DNA of 45,783 nucleotides, taken from Paenibacillus profundus (lineage in GTDB: Bacteria; Bacillota; Bacilli; Paenibacillales; Paenibacillaceae). Below are positions 34,218 through 42,283 of this stretch, piece after piece. The notes under the pieces are model-generated. The model was given only the letters and a program-made list of their open reading frames with translations, was not told the DNA's origin and searched no databases. Within the stretch, counting starts at the first letter, position 1; each line of letters opens with the position of its first letter. Both the position numbers and the translations under genes were made by a program. The stretch spans positions 1 to 45,783 of the forward strand of contig NZ_JAJNBZ010000042.1 in assembly GCF_021369635.1 (NCBI RefSeq), read 5' to 3'.

Positions 34218-35681
34218 TTACACTCTACCTTTTCTCTTGCGGTACCAATGCCATACCTCTTGCAAATCCCGCTCTTCGAGAGAGGTGAGCGAATAAGAAT
34301 CGCCGTTCAGCAGATGGGCCGTCAGGGACAGCAACTGTTTCCTCTCCTGAAAATACGTATGGCCCAGCTTCAGCGCCACGATCTGTGGACGCAGCACATA
34401 GCAGGTCTTCCGGGCGATAATCCGGTTCCGCACGATAAGCTGCCGGTCCTGCAGTCCCACCCCTTCGTCGCGGAAGCTCAAGTAGCCCGTCAGCAGCAGC
34501 ACGGGAAGCAACAGCAGCATCCAATAGGCCAACGGCCCTTGGAACCAGTACAGTCCCAGGAAGGCCAGTGCCAGGAACAGCAGCCGGAAACGGAAATAGT
34601 ACCACCAAGCCCGCCGGGGCGCGCAGTGCTGCACGGAGCCGATGTCAAAGCCCGGAATGATCCGGGACAGAAGCTCCGGAATTTGGCGAACGGGAACATA
34701 CGGATGCAGCATGAGCGCCTCCTTCTTATCTGCTGATAATACTCGGACTTCGATCTCAGCATAGCCCAGCGCCTGCCGGAGCAGGCCTTCCTTCACGACA
34801 ATCGCCTGCACGCGCTCCGGCTTGAAGATATTCATTTTTTTCTCGAATAGTCCGTTCGTAATGAGGATGTCCCCATCCCGTTGCTCTGCCGTAAAACCAT
34901 AATATTTGACGATGTACAGCACCGTCGATAAGAGCCACGATAGGAGCAGCGTCCCCGCAACTGTAATGAGGATGGACATTGGCCCGGACACGCTCGTCTC
35001 GTAAAATTGCAGCAGCTTATCGAACACGCTCCGCGGGATGATAAATTTCGCAATATCATCGGCAAACGAGATGATTCCGGCAAAGAACGCCAGCACAAGC
35101 CCGAAGTTCATCGTGCTGAGCGCCGCGACGAACAGCTGCCCCGTCGTCATGCGGACGGCATAGCCTGGAAGCGGAGCAGCGCCTGCTTCCCGCGGCTCCC
35201 GAGCTTCCGCTTCCGCGTCTCCGGCTTCGCCAGACGGCTCCGCTCCCTTGCCTTGCCGCATCAGCATGCTGCGCAGCTGGTCAGCCGCCTCCCGCGTCAA
35301 CGCCGGCAGGACGCCGTCCGCTTCCGCGCTGCCGCCCGGCGTCTCAATCTTCAGCTGCGCCATGCCGAATAGGCGCTGCAGCAGCGGCTGCTCCACCCGC
35401 ACCGAATGGATGCGGCTGAAGTAAATCGTCTTTTCGTCCCGCATGAACAACCCGTGACGGATAATCAGCTTGTCCGCCTCCATCCGATAGGTGAACCTGC
35501 GCCACTTGATTACGTCTGCCATGAGGAACAGAAACAGGACGCCGCCGCCTATAATTAGAATTCGATTGGGATTCTGCGCGCCTTTAAAAAGAAATATAAG
35601 CAGTACCGGCCACAGCTTCTTTGCCGTGTCCGCCAAAGAAAACAAAATAAACAACGGATGCAGGCGCGTATCCTTATTCAT
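34218..35681 (-). CDS. bPH2 membrane protein, YdbT-like
   Basis: 487 aa. Several hydrophobic pairs (LIFLFKGAQNPNRILIIGGG VLFLFLMADV; FVAALSTMNFGLVLAFFAG; FLALAFLGLYWFQGPLAYWM) alternate with bacterial PH-like (bPH2/DUF304) segments beginning FTYRMEADKLIIRHGLFMRD, YGFTAEQRDGDILITNGLFE and FRDEGVGLQDRQLIVRNRII. YdbT/YdbS-type proteins are membrane proteins of unclear function; the B. subtilis pair was linked to resistance to another strain's antimicrobial. ATG 35681 has GGTGGAGG and overlaps the ydbS-like gene by 8 bp. A long low-complexity Glu/Ala-rich insert lies near residues 150-175. Confidence 0.85.
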   Translation of the reverse strand: MNKDTRLHPLFILFSLADTAKKLWPVLLIFLFKGAQNPNRILIIGGGVLFLFLMADVIKWRRFTYRMEADKLIIRHGLFMRDEKTIYFSRIHSVRVEQPLLQRLFGMAQLKIETPGGSAEADGVLPALTREAADQLRSMLMRQGKGAEPSGEAGDAEAEAREPREAGAAPLPGYAVRMTTGQLFVAALSTMNFGLVLAFFAGIISFADDIAKFIIPRSVFDKLLQFYETSVSGPMSILITVAGTLLLSWLLSTVLYIVKYYGFTAEQRDGDILITNGLFEKKMNIFKPERVQAIVVKEGLLRQALGYAEIEVRVLSADKKEALMLHPYVPVRQIPELLSRIIPGFDIGSVQHCAPRRAWWYYFRFRLLFLALAFLGLYWFQGPLAYWMLLLLPVLLLTGYLSFRDEGVGLQDRQLIVRNRIIARKTCYVLRPQIVALKLGHTYFQERKQLLSLTAHLLNGDSYSLTSLEERDLQEVWHWYRKRKGRV

Positions 35682-36153
35682 CGTCGTCCTCCACCCGGGC
35701 GAGTACTGCAATACGTTGCTTCAGCGCTTCGGCAGCAGCCGCCTGCAGACCCTCAATTTCGTGAGTCGTAGCCGCGGTTGCGATCGATATTTTGGCCAAC
35801 CCGAATTTGCGCAGCACCGGTCCGCTTGCTTTTTCCACATGCTGCACGCGAGTCATGGGCACCAGGATATGCTTGCGGAAGAAGATGCCTGACTGAATCT
35901 CCACTTCCTCTTCCCGCACCTCGTATTTGAAATAGCTGTAGGTCAGCACCGGCGAGATGAAAATGTACCATATAAACGTAATAAGAAATAGAACCAATGC
36001 AATCCGGGCCGGATACAACACCCACCCTTGATCACGCGCAACGATAACATAGGCCACGACCATGGCGAAAAGAACAAGATGGGTAAGAAAAGCGCGAATC
36101 CGCGCTACCTTTACGTAATCGGGATGCAGCCTATGTGATAGTCTGTTATACAT
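35674..36153 (-). CDS. bPH2 membrane protein, YdbS-like
   Basis: 159 aa. Two membrane segments (AFLTHLVLFAMVVAYVIVAR; PARIALVLFLITFIWYIFIS), then one PH-like domain (FKYEVREEEVEIQSGIFFRK, HILVPMTRVQHVEKASGPVL, IATAATTHEIEGL). The partner of the YdbT-like protein, with overlapping genes. It starts 27 bp after the LolA-like gene. Confidence 0.87.
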   Translation of the reverse strand: MYNRLSHRLHPDYVKVARIRAFLTHLVLFAMVVAYVIVARDQGWVLYPARIALVLFLITFIWYIFISPVLTYSYFKYEVREEEVEIQSGIFFRKHILVPMTRVQHVEKASGPVLRKFGLAKISIATAATTHEIEGLQAAAAEALKQRIAVLARVEDDDE

Positions 36154-36180
36154 AAAAAACGCTCCTTCACGACGGATGTA

Positions 36181-37251
36181 TTATTGCTTCAGTTCGCCTG
36201 CAATGGATAGCACCTGCTCCTTTGTCATGCCATTTTGATCAGGATAAATGGTGTATCGCAGCCCACCTTCGTCCCAAGTCACCGAACGCAGCGTATCTGA
36301 GTACGTTCCCGTCTTGCCGCGGACCTTCACTTTTTCACCGTAATAACTGTCGTCCTTATCGCCTTCATCTTCAGGGGCAGGGAAAACACTCATCATGAAA
36401 TATGGCTTGTCGTCTTTCCAATAATTCAGCGTAATCTCTGTTCGTTTCAACTCCCCCTGCATGTCGTAAAGCTCGATGCCGGCCAGATTCCCTTCGGCCT
36501 GTGTCCATTGCAGAAACGATTGACCCAGCGCCGCTTTCGCTTCCGGAAGCGAAACGTTCTTCATCGGATTCATATCGTCGAGCTCCCGTACTGTGACACC
36601 ATCCGGAATCTCTAATGTGAACACATCGTCAGTGAATTCAGGGGATAGGTCCAACTTCGTGTACAAATTTTCTGATGTCACAGGCCCGCTCTCAAAGACG
36701 CTCTTCAATACCATCCATGATTTCGGATCAATCCATAGCTCCATCCGCTGAAAGAGATCGCTCTTTTTCTTGGCAGTGGCCTTGAAATGGAGCGTATTCC
36801 ATTCTCCAACCTTTTCTTCCCCTATCGTCTCAAATTTGTGGGTTCCCTGAAGCATCTCCAGCAGCGACTTTACTTGCTCCCGCTGCGTCAACGGCTGCAT
36901 CTGATCCTGCAGTTGCATGCGGTAAGCTTCCCCCTTCGTACGGTCCAATACGACAATCTGCTTGCCGTCGTTCACCGATACGGAGCTGTCATGATTAGTC
37001 GTCACCTCGACCCGCTTCCTGTCCGTATTCGCGTCAAGCCACTCCTTCATCTGGAATTCGTCTTGCCGCTTTCCATTTTCATAGGTAACGCTTGTGCTCT
37101 CGGCATAATAAGAGATCTTGCCCTTCCCTTCCTCCAGCACCTTGTCGACGATTTGCTCGCCGGACAGCTGCAAGCCCAAGGTCCCTCCTTGGCATCCGCT
37201 TATTAATATGCTGCTGGCTAATAGTAAGCTCAGTCCGCTACGCATCATCAT
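36181..37251 (-). CDS. LolA-like lipoprotein
   Basis: 356 aa. Lipobox ISGC, Cys20, so anchored on the outer face of the membrane. The LolA/RseB-like half shows KISYYAESTSVTYENGKRQD, EFQMKEWLDANTDRKRVEVT, MELWIDPKSWMVLKSVFE and LDLSPEFTDDVFTLEIPDGV; the C-terminal part (LRSVTWDEGGLRYTIYPDQN through MTKEQVLSIAGEL) resembles DUF4367. Gram-positive relatives often accompany sigma/anti-sigma or two-component systems as sensors or modulators. GGAGG before the first of three ATGs; it overlaps the kinase stop by ATGA. Confidence 0.85.
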   Translation of the reverse strand: MMMRSGLSLLLASSILISGCQGGTLGLQLSGEQIVDKVLEEGKGKISYYAESTSVTYENGKRQDEFQMKEWLDANTDRKRVEVTTNHDSSVSVNDGKQIVVLDRTKGEAYRMQLQDQMQPLTQREQVKSLLEMLQGTHKFETIGEEKVGEWNTLHFKATAKKKSDLFQRMELWIDPKSWMVLKSVFESGPVTSENLYTKLDLSPEFTDDVFTLEIPDGVTVRELDDMNPMKNVSLPEAKAALGQSFLQWTQAEGNLAGIELYDMQGELKRTEITLNYWKDDKPYFMMSVFPAPEDEGDKDDSYYGEKVKVRGKTGTYSDTLRSVTWDEGGLRYTIYPDQNGMTKEQVLSIAGELKQ

Positions 37252-38726
37252 GATGGAACCTCCTTATTTACCTGAAAACGACATGCCACGAGAGTGCCGA
37301 ATGGAGCCTCCGACCAGATCCGGACATTGCCGTCATGCTTCTCTACAATCATCTTCGCAATACTCAAGCCAAGACCAGAGCTGCCCGCATGAGCCTTCGT
37401 CCGCGAGGAATCCGCCTGATAGAACGGCGCAAATATCCGCTCCAGCTGGTCTTTCGCAATCGTTTCGCCTTGATTCTGCACGAGCATGAGCAGACTATCG
37501 CCTCCCCATTCTTGAACCTCATCGGCTAACGTAGGGAATATCCAAGACGGGAGTGGATGGGACGGTGAATATGCCCCCAGCCAAATAGACTGTTTGCTCT
37601 CCGTATAACGGATCGCATTGCTCATAAGATTATCGACGAGCCGAATCAGTTGCTGCGCATTCATCAAGTAAGAACCCGTTACCTTGCACTCGGTTGTAAG
37701 CCGGATGCCACGCTGCGTGCACAACTCTTCATATCCCGAAAAGAGCATGTCGAACATTTCGTCCCCATCCACTTCCACCCGTTCTTCCAGCTGTGCGGAT
37801 GATTTCAACGCGGTATACATCGTCAAGTTGTCCAGCATCCGCTTCATGTGCTCGATCTTGTCGAACAAGACGGCGTAATATTCCCGCTTCTCTTCCTCAG
37901 ATAACTCCTCCTCCTGCTGCAAAGCTTCCGCATAGGCATGGAGCGAGGTCAGCGGCGTCTTCAAATCATGGGACAGCGAGGCCACCATATACTCTCTTTC
38001 CCGCTGTTCTTCCGCGATATCTTGGCGCGCGCGTTCAATCTGGGCACGCATCGAATGGAAACGGGCGATGAGCTCGCCCATCTCATCCTTCGTCATGTTG
38101 ACCGTATCCGGCACGGCTTCGCCCTTCGCGAACGCCGTCATTTGCCTCATTAGCCTTTGCATCGGGCGATTCAGCTTGCGGTGAATGACGTACAACGCCG
38201 CTCCGTATAGGAGCAGAAAGAACAGTCCCCATCCGATGGCAACGAGCAACGTGCGATGTTGAAATGCCTCCAGCCACTGATCCCGGACTATCGTAATCTC
38301 ATAGAAGCCAATCAGATCATCTTGGTGAAAAAAAGGTTTTTTGAGTGTATAGGCACGATGGGACTTGCGCAATTCGTATAAATGCTCGTACAGAATCGAG
38401 GCCTTCACCCGATATAGCTTCGGAGCAAGGTTATCCGCCATCGAAGAATATACGGTGATGCCGTCCGCACGGTACAAGGTTATTTTCAGCGAGCTGCTCG
38501 CTGCATTCTGCACAGCTTGGAACCTCTCAGCAGGCTGAACCCGGTACAGATCGGCTTCCTGCAGCAGCGGCTCTATCTCCTGCAGACGTCCCGTCACTTC
38601 TACGTATTCCTTGAATTCTTGGCGCTCGTCATAGGCCTGAATGAGCTGAAAAAATACGAGACCGGCAACGACCGGCAGCAGCATGACGACGAGAAAAGAC
38701 ACCATCAGCCAATGCTTGATTTTCAT
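37248..38726 (-). CDS. Membrane sensor histidine kinase
   Basis: 492 aa. Membrane segments LMVSFLVVMLLPVVAGLVFF (~6-27) and LLVAIGWGLFFLLLYGAALY (~165-187) enclose an extracellular sensor of ~135 residues. HAMP (RKLNRPMQRLMRQMTAFAKG), dimerisation box ASLSHDLKTPLTSLHAYAEA with phosphorylated His253, N box LVDNLMSNAIRYTE and G boxes (SSGLGLSIAKMIVEKHDG) follow. ATG 38726 overlaps the regulator stop (ATGA). The longer frame from 38765 lies inside the regulator gene and is rejected. The signal is unknown; envelope stress is plausible from the partner genes. Confidence 0.94.
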   Translation of the reverse strand: MKIKHWLMVSFLVVMLLPVVAGLVFFQLIQAYDERQEFKEYVEVTGRLQEIEPLLQEADLYRVQPAERFQAVQNAASSSLKITLYRADGITVYSSMADNLAPKLYRVKASILYEHLYELRKSHRAYTLKKPFFHQDDLIGFYEITIVRDQWLEAFQHRTLLVAIGWGLFFLLLYGAALYVIHRKLNRPMQRLMRQMTAFAKGEAVPDTVNMTKDEMGELIARFHSMRAQIERARQDIAEEQREREYMVASLSHDLKTPLTSLHAYAEALQQEEELSEEEKREYYAVLFDKIEHMKRMLDNLTMYTALKSSAQLEERVEVDGDEMFDMLFSGYEELCTQRGIRLTTECKVTGSYLMNAQQLIRLVDNLMSNAIRYTESKQSIWLGAYSPSHPLPSWIFPTLADEVQEWGGDSLLMLVQNQGETIAKDQLERIFAPFYQADSSRTKAHAGSSGLGLSIAKMIVEKHDGNVRIWSEAPFGTLVACRFQVNKEVPS

Positions 38727-39427
38727 GTCGCCAACTCGCCGATAAAGCGATACCCCGTCCCCCACACGGTCTGTATATATAGCGGGTCGCGAATGTCCTC
38801 GCCTAGCTTGGTGCGGAGACTTTTAACATGAACGGATACCGTGTTGTTGCCCTCGATGTTCACTTGATGCCACACATGCTCATACAATTCCTTTTTTGAA
38901 AATGCCCGCTGCGGATTTTGGGCCAGCAGCTGCAGCAATGCCCATTCCTTCAACGTCAGTGCAATCGGTTGATCGCGCAACGTTACGAGTTGATTATCTT
39001 CGTCAATAATGAGGCCGCCCTCGTATTTTTTGAAGCGAGGCTGAACCTCCTCACTCTCATATCTGCGAAATCTCCGCAAGTGCGAGCTGATTCTCGCTGA
39101 TAACTCGGATAGGCTGAACGGCTTGGTGACGTAGTCATCTGCACCCAGCTCCAGCCCTTTCACCTTGCTTTCGTCTTCGTGGCGTGCGCTTATGATAAGA
39201 AGCGGAACATTGCTGCTCAGGCGAATATTTTTGCACAGGGTGAACCCGTCCATTTCCGGCAGCATCAAATCGACCATAACCAAGTCGAAGGAGCCGCTGT
39301 GAAAATCCTCCCATCCTTCCAACCCCGTGGAGGACCACGTTACTTTATAGCCTTGTCTTCGCAAATGGTCCTGCACGATACGGGCAATCTCTCTATCATC
39401 TTCAACAAGCAATAGGTGTGTTGACAT
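38723..39427 (-). CDS. OmpR-family response regulator
   Basis: 234 aa. Receiver domain with acidic pocket VEDD (9-11), phospho-acceptor Asp53 in VDLMLPEMDGF, and Lys in VTKPFSLSEL. The winged-helix DNA-binding domain has LTLKEWALLQLLAQNPQRAF, VSVHVKSLRTKLGEDIRDPL and VWGTGYRF. It is the first gene of a five-gene operon (regulator, kinase, LolA-like, YdbS-like, YdbT-like); the first three genes overlap by ATGA. AAGGAGAGG precedes the ATG. Confidence 0.95.
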   Translation of the reverse strand: MSTHLLLVEDDREIARIVQDHLRRQGYKVTWSSTGLEGWEDFHSGSFDLVMVDLMLPEMDGFTLCKNIRLSSNVPLLIISARHEDESKVKGLELGADDYVTKPFSLSELSARISSHLRRFRRYESEEVQPRFKKYEGGLIIDEDNQLVTLRDQPIALTLKEWALLQLLAQNPQRAFSKKELYEHVWHQVNIEGNNTVSVHVKSLRTKLGEDIRDPLYIQTVWGTGYRFIGELAT

Positions 39428-39628
39428 GTTCGTCCTCTCCTTGCTTTACAGTATATCGCTCTATGGGAAAGCTTCGCTGAATTTAATACTTTCTTTATAA
39501 AACGGGTTTCTTCTATTATAAGGTGTTCATCTCGCCGAGTCGGCTGCCGCCTAACTGTAAATGTTCGCCATTGCCATGAAACGCAATATTCCTCATCTAT
39601 CATTCGATACTCTTCTCCCCGCAGCACG

Positions 39629-39660
39629 AAAAAGGCGGCTGCCGCATAACGGCAACCACC
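39629..39660 (-). terminator. Terminator of the ddl gene
   Basis: GGCGGCTGCCG (39634-39644) pairs with CGGCAACCACC (39650-39660) over 11 bp with two G-U pairs on the minus strand; T5 follows. It begins 24 bp after the stop. The rest of 39428-39628 shows no gene. Confidence 0.85.
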
Positions 39661-39684
39661 CGGAATGATAACTTATAATGACAA

Positions 39685-40800
39685 TTACACACTCTCGTAA
39701 TTCAACTGCTGCTTCACTTCAAAGCGTTCCAACGCGAGCTGGATCAGACGGTCGAGCAGTTCGCTATAGGCGATGCCCGTCTCTTTCCACATGAGCGGGT
39801 ACATGCTGAATGGCGTGAAGCCCGGCATCGTGTTCACTTCATTAATGAAGATGCGCATATCCGAGCGGCGCACGAAGAAATCGACGCGGGACAAACCTGA
39901 GCCATCGATAGCGCGGTACGCCTGCACCGCCATGTTGCGCAGCCTATCAAGCATTTCCTCGTCAAGCGGAGCCGGAACGACAATTTGCGATTTGCCATCA
40001 ATGTACTTCGCCTTGTAATCGTAGAAATCGTTAGATGAGACGATTTCACCTGGCACGGATGCTTGAGCTTCGTCGTTCCCGAGTACGCTCACTTCCACTT
40101 CGCGCGCATCAACGAATTCCTCCACTACAATTTTGCGGTCATAACGGAGCGCCTCTTCGATTGCTTGAATCAGCTCGCCGTAATTGCGCGCTTTGGAAAT
40201 GCCGACAGAAGAACCGAGATTAGCCGGCTTGACGAAGCACGGATAGCCGAGCTCATTCTCAATCTGTGCGATAATATCCGCTTGATTATGCTCCCAGCCA
40301 GCCCGGATGAAATGTACATATTTGCACTGCGGCAGACCCGCATGAGCGAATACTTGCTTCATCACGGCTTTATCCATCCCGACGGAAGATGCTAACACGC
40401 CAGCGCCGACATACGGCATATTCGCCATTTCGAACAGGCCCTGAATCGTTCCATCTTCGCCATTCGTACCATGAAGGAGCGGAAACATGACGTCCACTCC
40501 GCAGTTCGCTTCGCCTGCCGTACCGCGCGCCCCATCCAAGCGGGCGAACAGTATCTCCATCGCATGCACGGTACGTCCTGCACAAGATTCGAGCGCAAGC
40601 TCGGCTTTATCATGAAATGGCGCGCTGCGCAGTTCGCCGACACGCCATTCTCCCATTTTCGTAATATAGAAAGGAACGATCTCGTATTTCTCGTAATCTA
40701 GTGCCCCCATCACGGCGAATGCCGTCGAGAGCGATACTTCATGCTCCCCCGATTTGCCGCCGTACACCAAGCCGACGCGCAATTTCTGTTGTTGTCCCAT
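39685..40800 (-). CDS. ddl: D-alanine--D-alanine ligase
   Basis: 371 aa, ATP-grasp. LVYGGKSGEHEVSLSTA (signature 1), FPLLHGTNGEDGTIQGLFE (with the conserved HG-x-NGEDG), GYPCFVKPANLGSSVGISKA, FYDYKAKY loop and RIFINEVNTMPGFTPFSMYP. Makes the D-Ala-D-Ala end of peptidoglycan precursors in the cytoplasm. The FYDYKAKY loop with Tyr is typical of D-Ala-D-Ala specificity, not D-lactate (VanA type). Good ribosome binding site (GGAGGGAAT). Monocistronic with own terminator. Confidence 0.96.
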   Translation of the reverse strand: MGQQQKLRVGLVYGGKSGEHEVSLSTAFAVMGALDYEKYEIVPFYITKMGEWRVGELRSAPFHDKAELALESCAGRTVHAMEILFARLDGARGTAGEANCGVDVMFPLLHGTNGEDGTIQGLFEMANMPYVGAGVLASSVGMDKAVMKQVFAHAGLPQCKYVHFIRAGWEHNQADIIAQIENELGYPCFVKPANLGSSVGISKARNYGELIQAIEEALRYDRKIVVEEFVDAREVEVSVLGNDEAQASVPGEIVSSNDFYDYKAKYIDGKSQIVVPAPLDEEMLDRLRNMAVQAYRAIDGSGLSRVDFFVRRSDMRIFINEVNTMPGFTPFSMYPLMWKETGIAYSELLDRLIQLALERFEVKQQLNYESV

Positions 40801-40940
40801 AATTCCCTCCGTCAGCGCTTCGAGCGCCTGTTGTCCTCTCCCAAAGATCCGGGTCTAACGCTCCACAGGTCAAAGTGTATAGTTAGAAGCTGTTCAAAAA
40901 ATCGCCCTTTAGAACATGCACTAATTAGAACGCATTCTGA

Positions 40941-41936
40941 CTAGAAAGCATCTGCAATATGAAAAAAGCGATATTGCGTCGCCTCCGTCCAGGCATAGGA
41001 GTCCTGATAATCCCAATAGCGATGGCGGCTGTTCGTCGTATGAGCATTTACGAGCGGCATGCCGCTCACATCAAATGCCGTCACGATCGAATTATGCTGG
41101 TAGTGGCCGTTGCCATCCCAGTCATAGGCGATAACATCCCCCAGCTGCAAATCGCTTGCATGGTTGACCGGTTCAGCCCTTAGACCGCTTGTGCTGTTCG
41201 TCAAATGCCGTTCCAAGCTGTCGGCGACCGCCCAACTGAAGCTCCAGGCCTCTTGTCCGTTCACCATGCCTCTATACCACCAGCCCGTTTCTCTTTTACC
41301 AGTATAGTTCATAGGCGCCCCCCCTGCAAAGAGACATTGGGAGACATAATTTGTGCAATCAACTTCAAATGAAAGAAAACGCGGATTCGCTTCATTCCAC
41401 CACTGCTCAGCATATTCTACTGCCTTATCGCGACGGTAAGGCACAGCCCGGGCCGTCCGGACACCGCCTAGAACGTCACGGTTCAAAAATGGCGTGGAGC
41501 GAAATCCACGTTCCTCGTACTCGCGCGCCTCTCCATTGAGACGCTTGCCGCGCCGCTCGAGCGCTGGCGTCTCCACACGCCCGATAATCCAGCCGTCGCC
41601 ATCCTTCATTAAAGTCAAACGTTCCCTTTCAATCCGCTCATCAAAGAGCGACACGCCCTGCTGCTCACAAATGCGCTGAATGTGGAACTCGACGTCGACT
41701 GTCACTTCCCCGTCGCCTTCATGCGTCCGTATGAGCTTGGCTTTCGTCTCGCTCTTCGAAGGGGATGTGCCCCGCTCTTGATACCATGACTGGAGCCTTC
41801 TCGCCCGATCGCTCGCTTTAAGCACATAATCCATATCCGCAATAGGGGCCGAGACGGCATGCTGTCTGTCATCGACTTCGGTTCGATTATGCTGATCTAC
41901 ATATAAATAGAGAGTATTTTTCCAATCCTGCCGCAT
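40941..41936 (-). CDS. Amidase_6 domain protein
   Basis: 331 aa, no signal peptide. The C-terminal Amidase_6-like papain-type domain: AVEYAEQWWNEANPRFLSFE, VDCTNYVSQCLFAGGAPMNY (Cys), GDVIAYDWDGNGHYQHNSIV (His) and NAHTTNSRHRYWDY. The N-terminal ~170 residues are a charged region (VDQHNRTEVDDRQHAV, RERLTLMKDGDGWIIGRVET). Related Bacillus and Paenibacillus proteins are annotated as amidase-domain proteins of unknown substrate. AAGGAGG before ATG 41936 decides the start; the longer frame (from 42041) has none. Divergent from acnA. The 140-bp gap to ddl holds no terminator that I can see. Confidence 0.85.
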   Translation of the reverse strand: MRQDWKNTLYLYVDQHNRTEVDDRQHAVSAPIADMDYVLKASDRARRLQSWYQERGTSPSKSETKAKLIRTHEGDGEVTVDVEFHIQRICEQQGVSLFDERIERERLTLMKDGDGWIIGRVETPALERRGKRLNGEAREYEERGFRSTPFLNRDVLGGVRTARAVPYRRDKAVEYAEQWWNEANPRFLSFEVDCTNYVSQCLFAGGAPMNYTGKRETGWWYRGMVNGQEAWSFSWAVADSLERHLTNSTSGLRAEPVNHASDLQLGDVIAYDWDGNGHYQHNSIVTAFDVSGMPLVNAHTTNSRHRYWDYQDSYAWTEATQYRFFHIADAF

Positions 41937-42108
41937 AATACTGCCTCCTTGTCCGACACGCCGCGTAGCCTCACTTGCTGGACAGGCTGTCTTGAAGCAG
42001 CGGCATTTTGCTATCCATTGTATGCAGGAACTATCAAGCACATGTCGAACGTTTGCAATTAGAAGTTATATTAGCCACAAATGGGGCATTTTTTTGCAGG
42101 AATAGCTC

Positions 42109-42137
42109 TTTACGGCCTCACTGGAACACGATATACT
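42109..42137 (+). promoter_or_regulatory. Sigma-A promoter of the aconitase gene
   Basis: TTTACG (42109-42114), 17 nt, TATACT (42132-42137). This leaves a leader of about 140 nt before the ATG. The rest of the 41937-42283 divergent gap shows no gene. Confidence 0.6.
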
Positions 42138-42170
42138 GAAGGTGTGAAGAAATTATGAAATCGTGTTCCA
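42122..42170. promoter_or_regulatory. Long inverted repeat over the aconitase promoter
   Basis: TGGAACACGAT (42122-42132) and ATCGTGTTCCA (42160-42170) are perfect 11-bp inverted arms, 27 bp apart. The left arm touches the -10 box and the right arm lies in the early transcript, the layout of a paired operator for a dimeric regulator. It does not match the ATAA-N7-TTAT CcpC box. Confidence 0.65.
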
Positions 42171-42283
42171 TCTAATGAAACAAAGACAGAAAGAGAAACA
42201 ACCTACACTACTTTACAACCAGATGCAATCACGCAGTATATTACGGAAGCAAAACCTGCAAAACCAAGAAGGAGGTTTTTTCT

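Noticed and set aside
39685..40800. VanA-type D-Ala-D-Lac ligase
   Set aside because: The FYDYKAKY loop is that of ordinary D-Ala-D-Ala ligases, and no vanH or vanX lies nearby.
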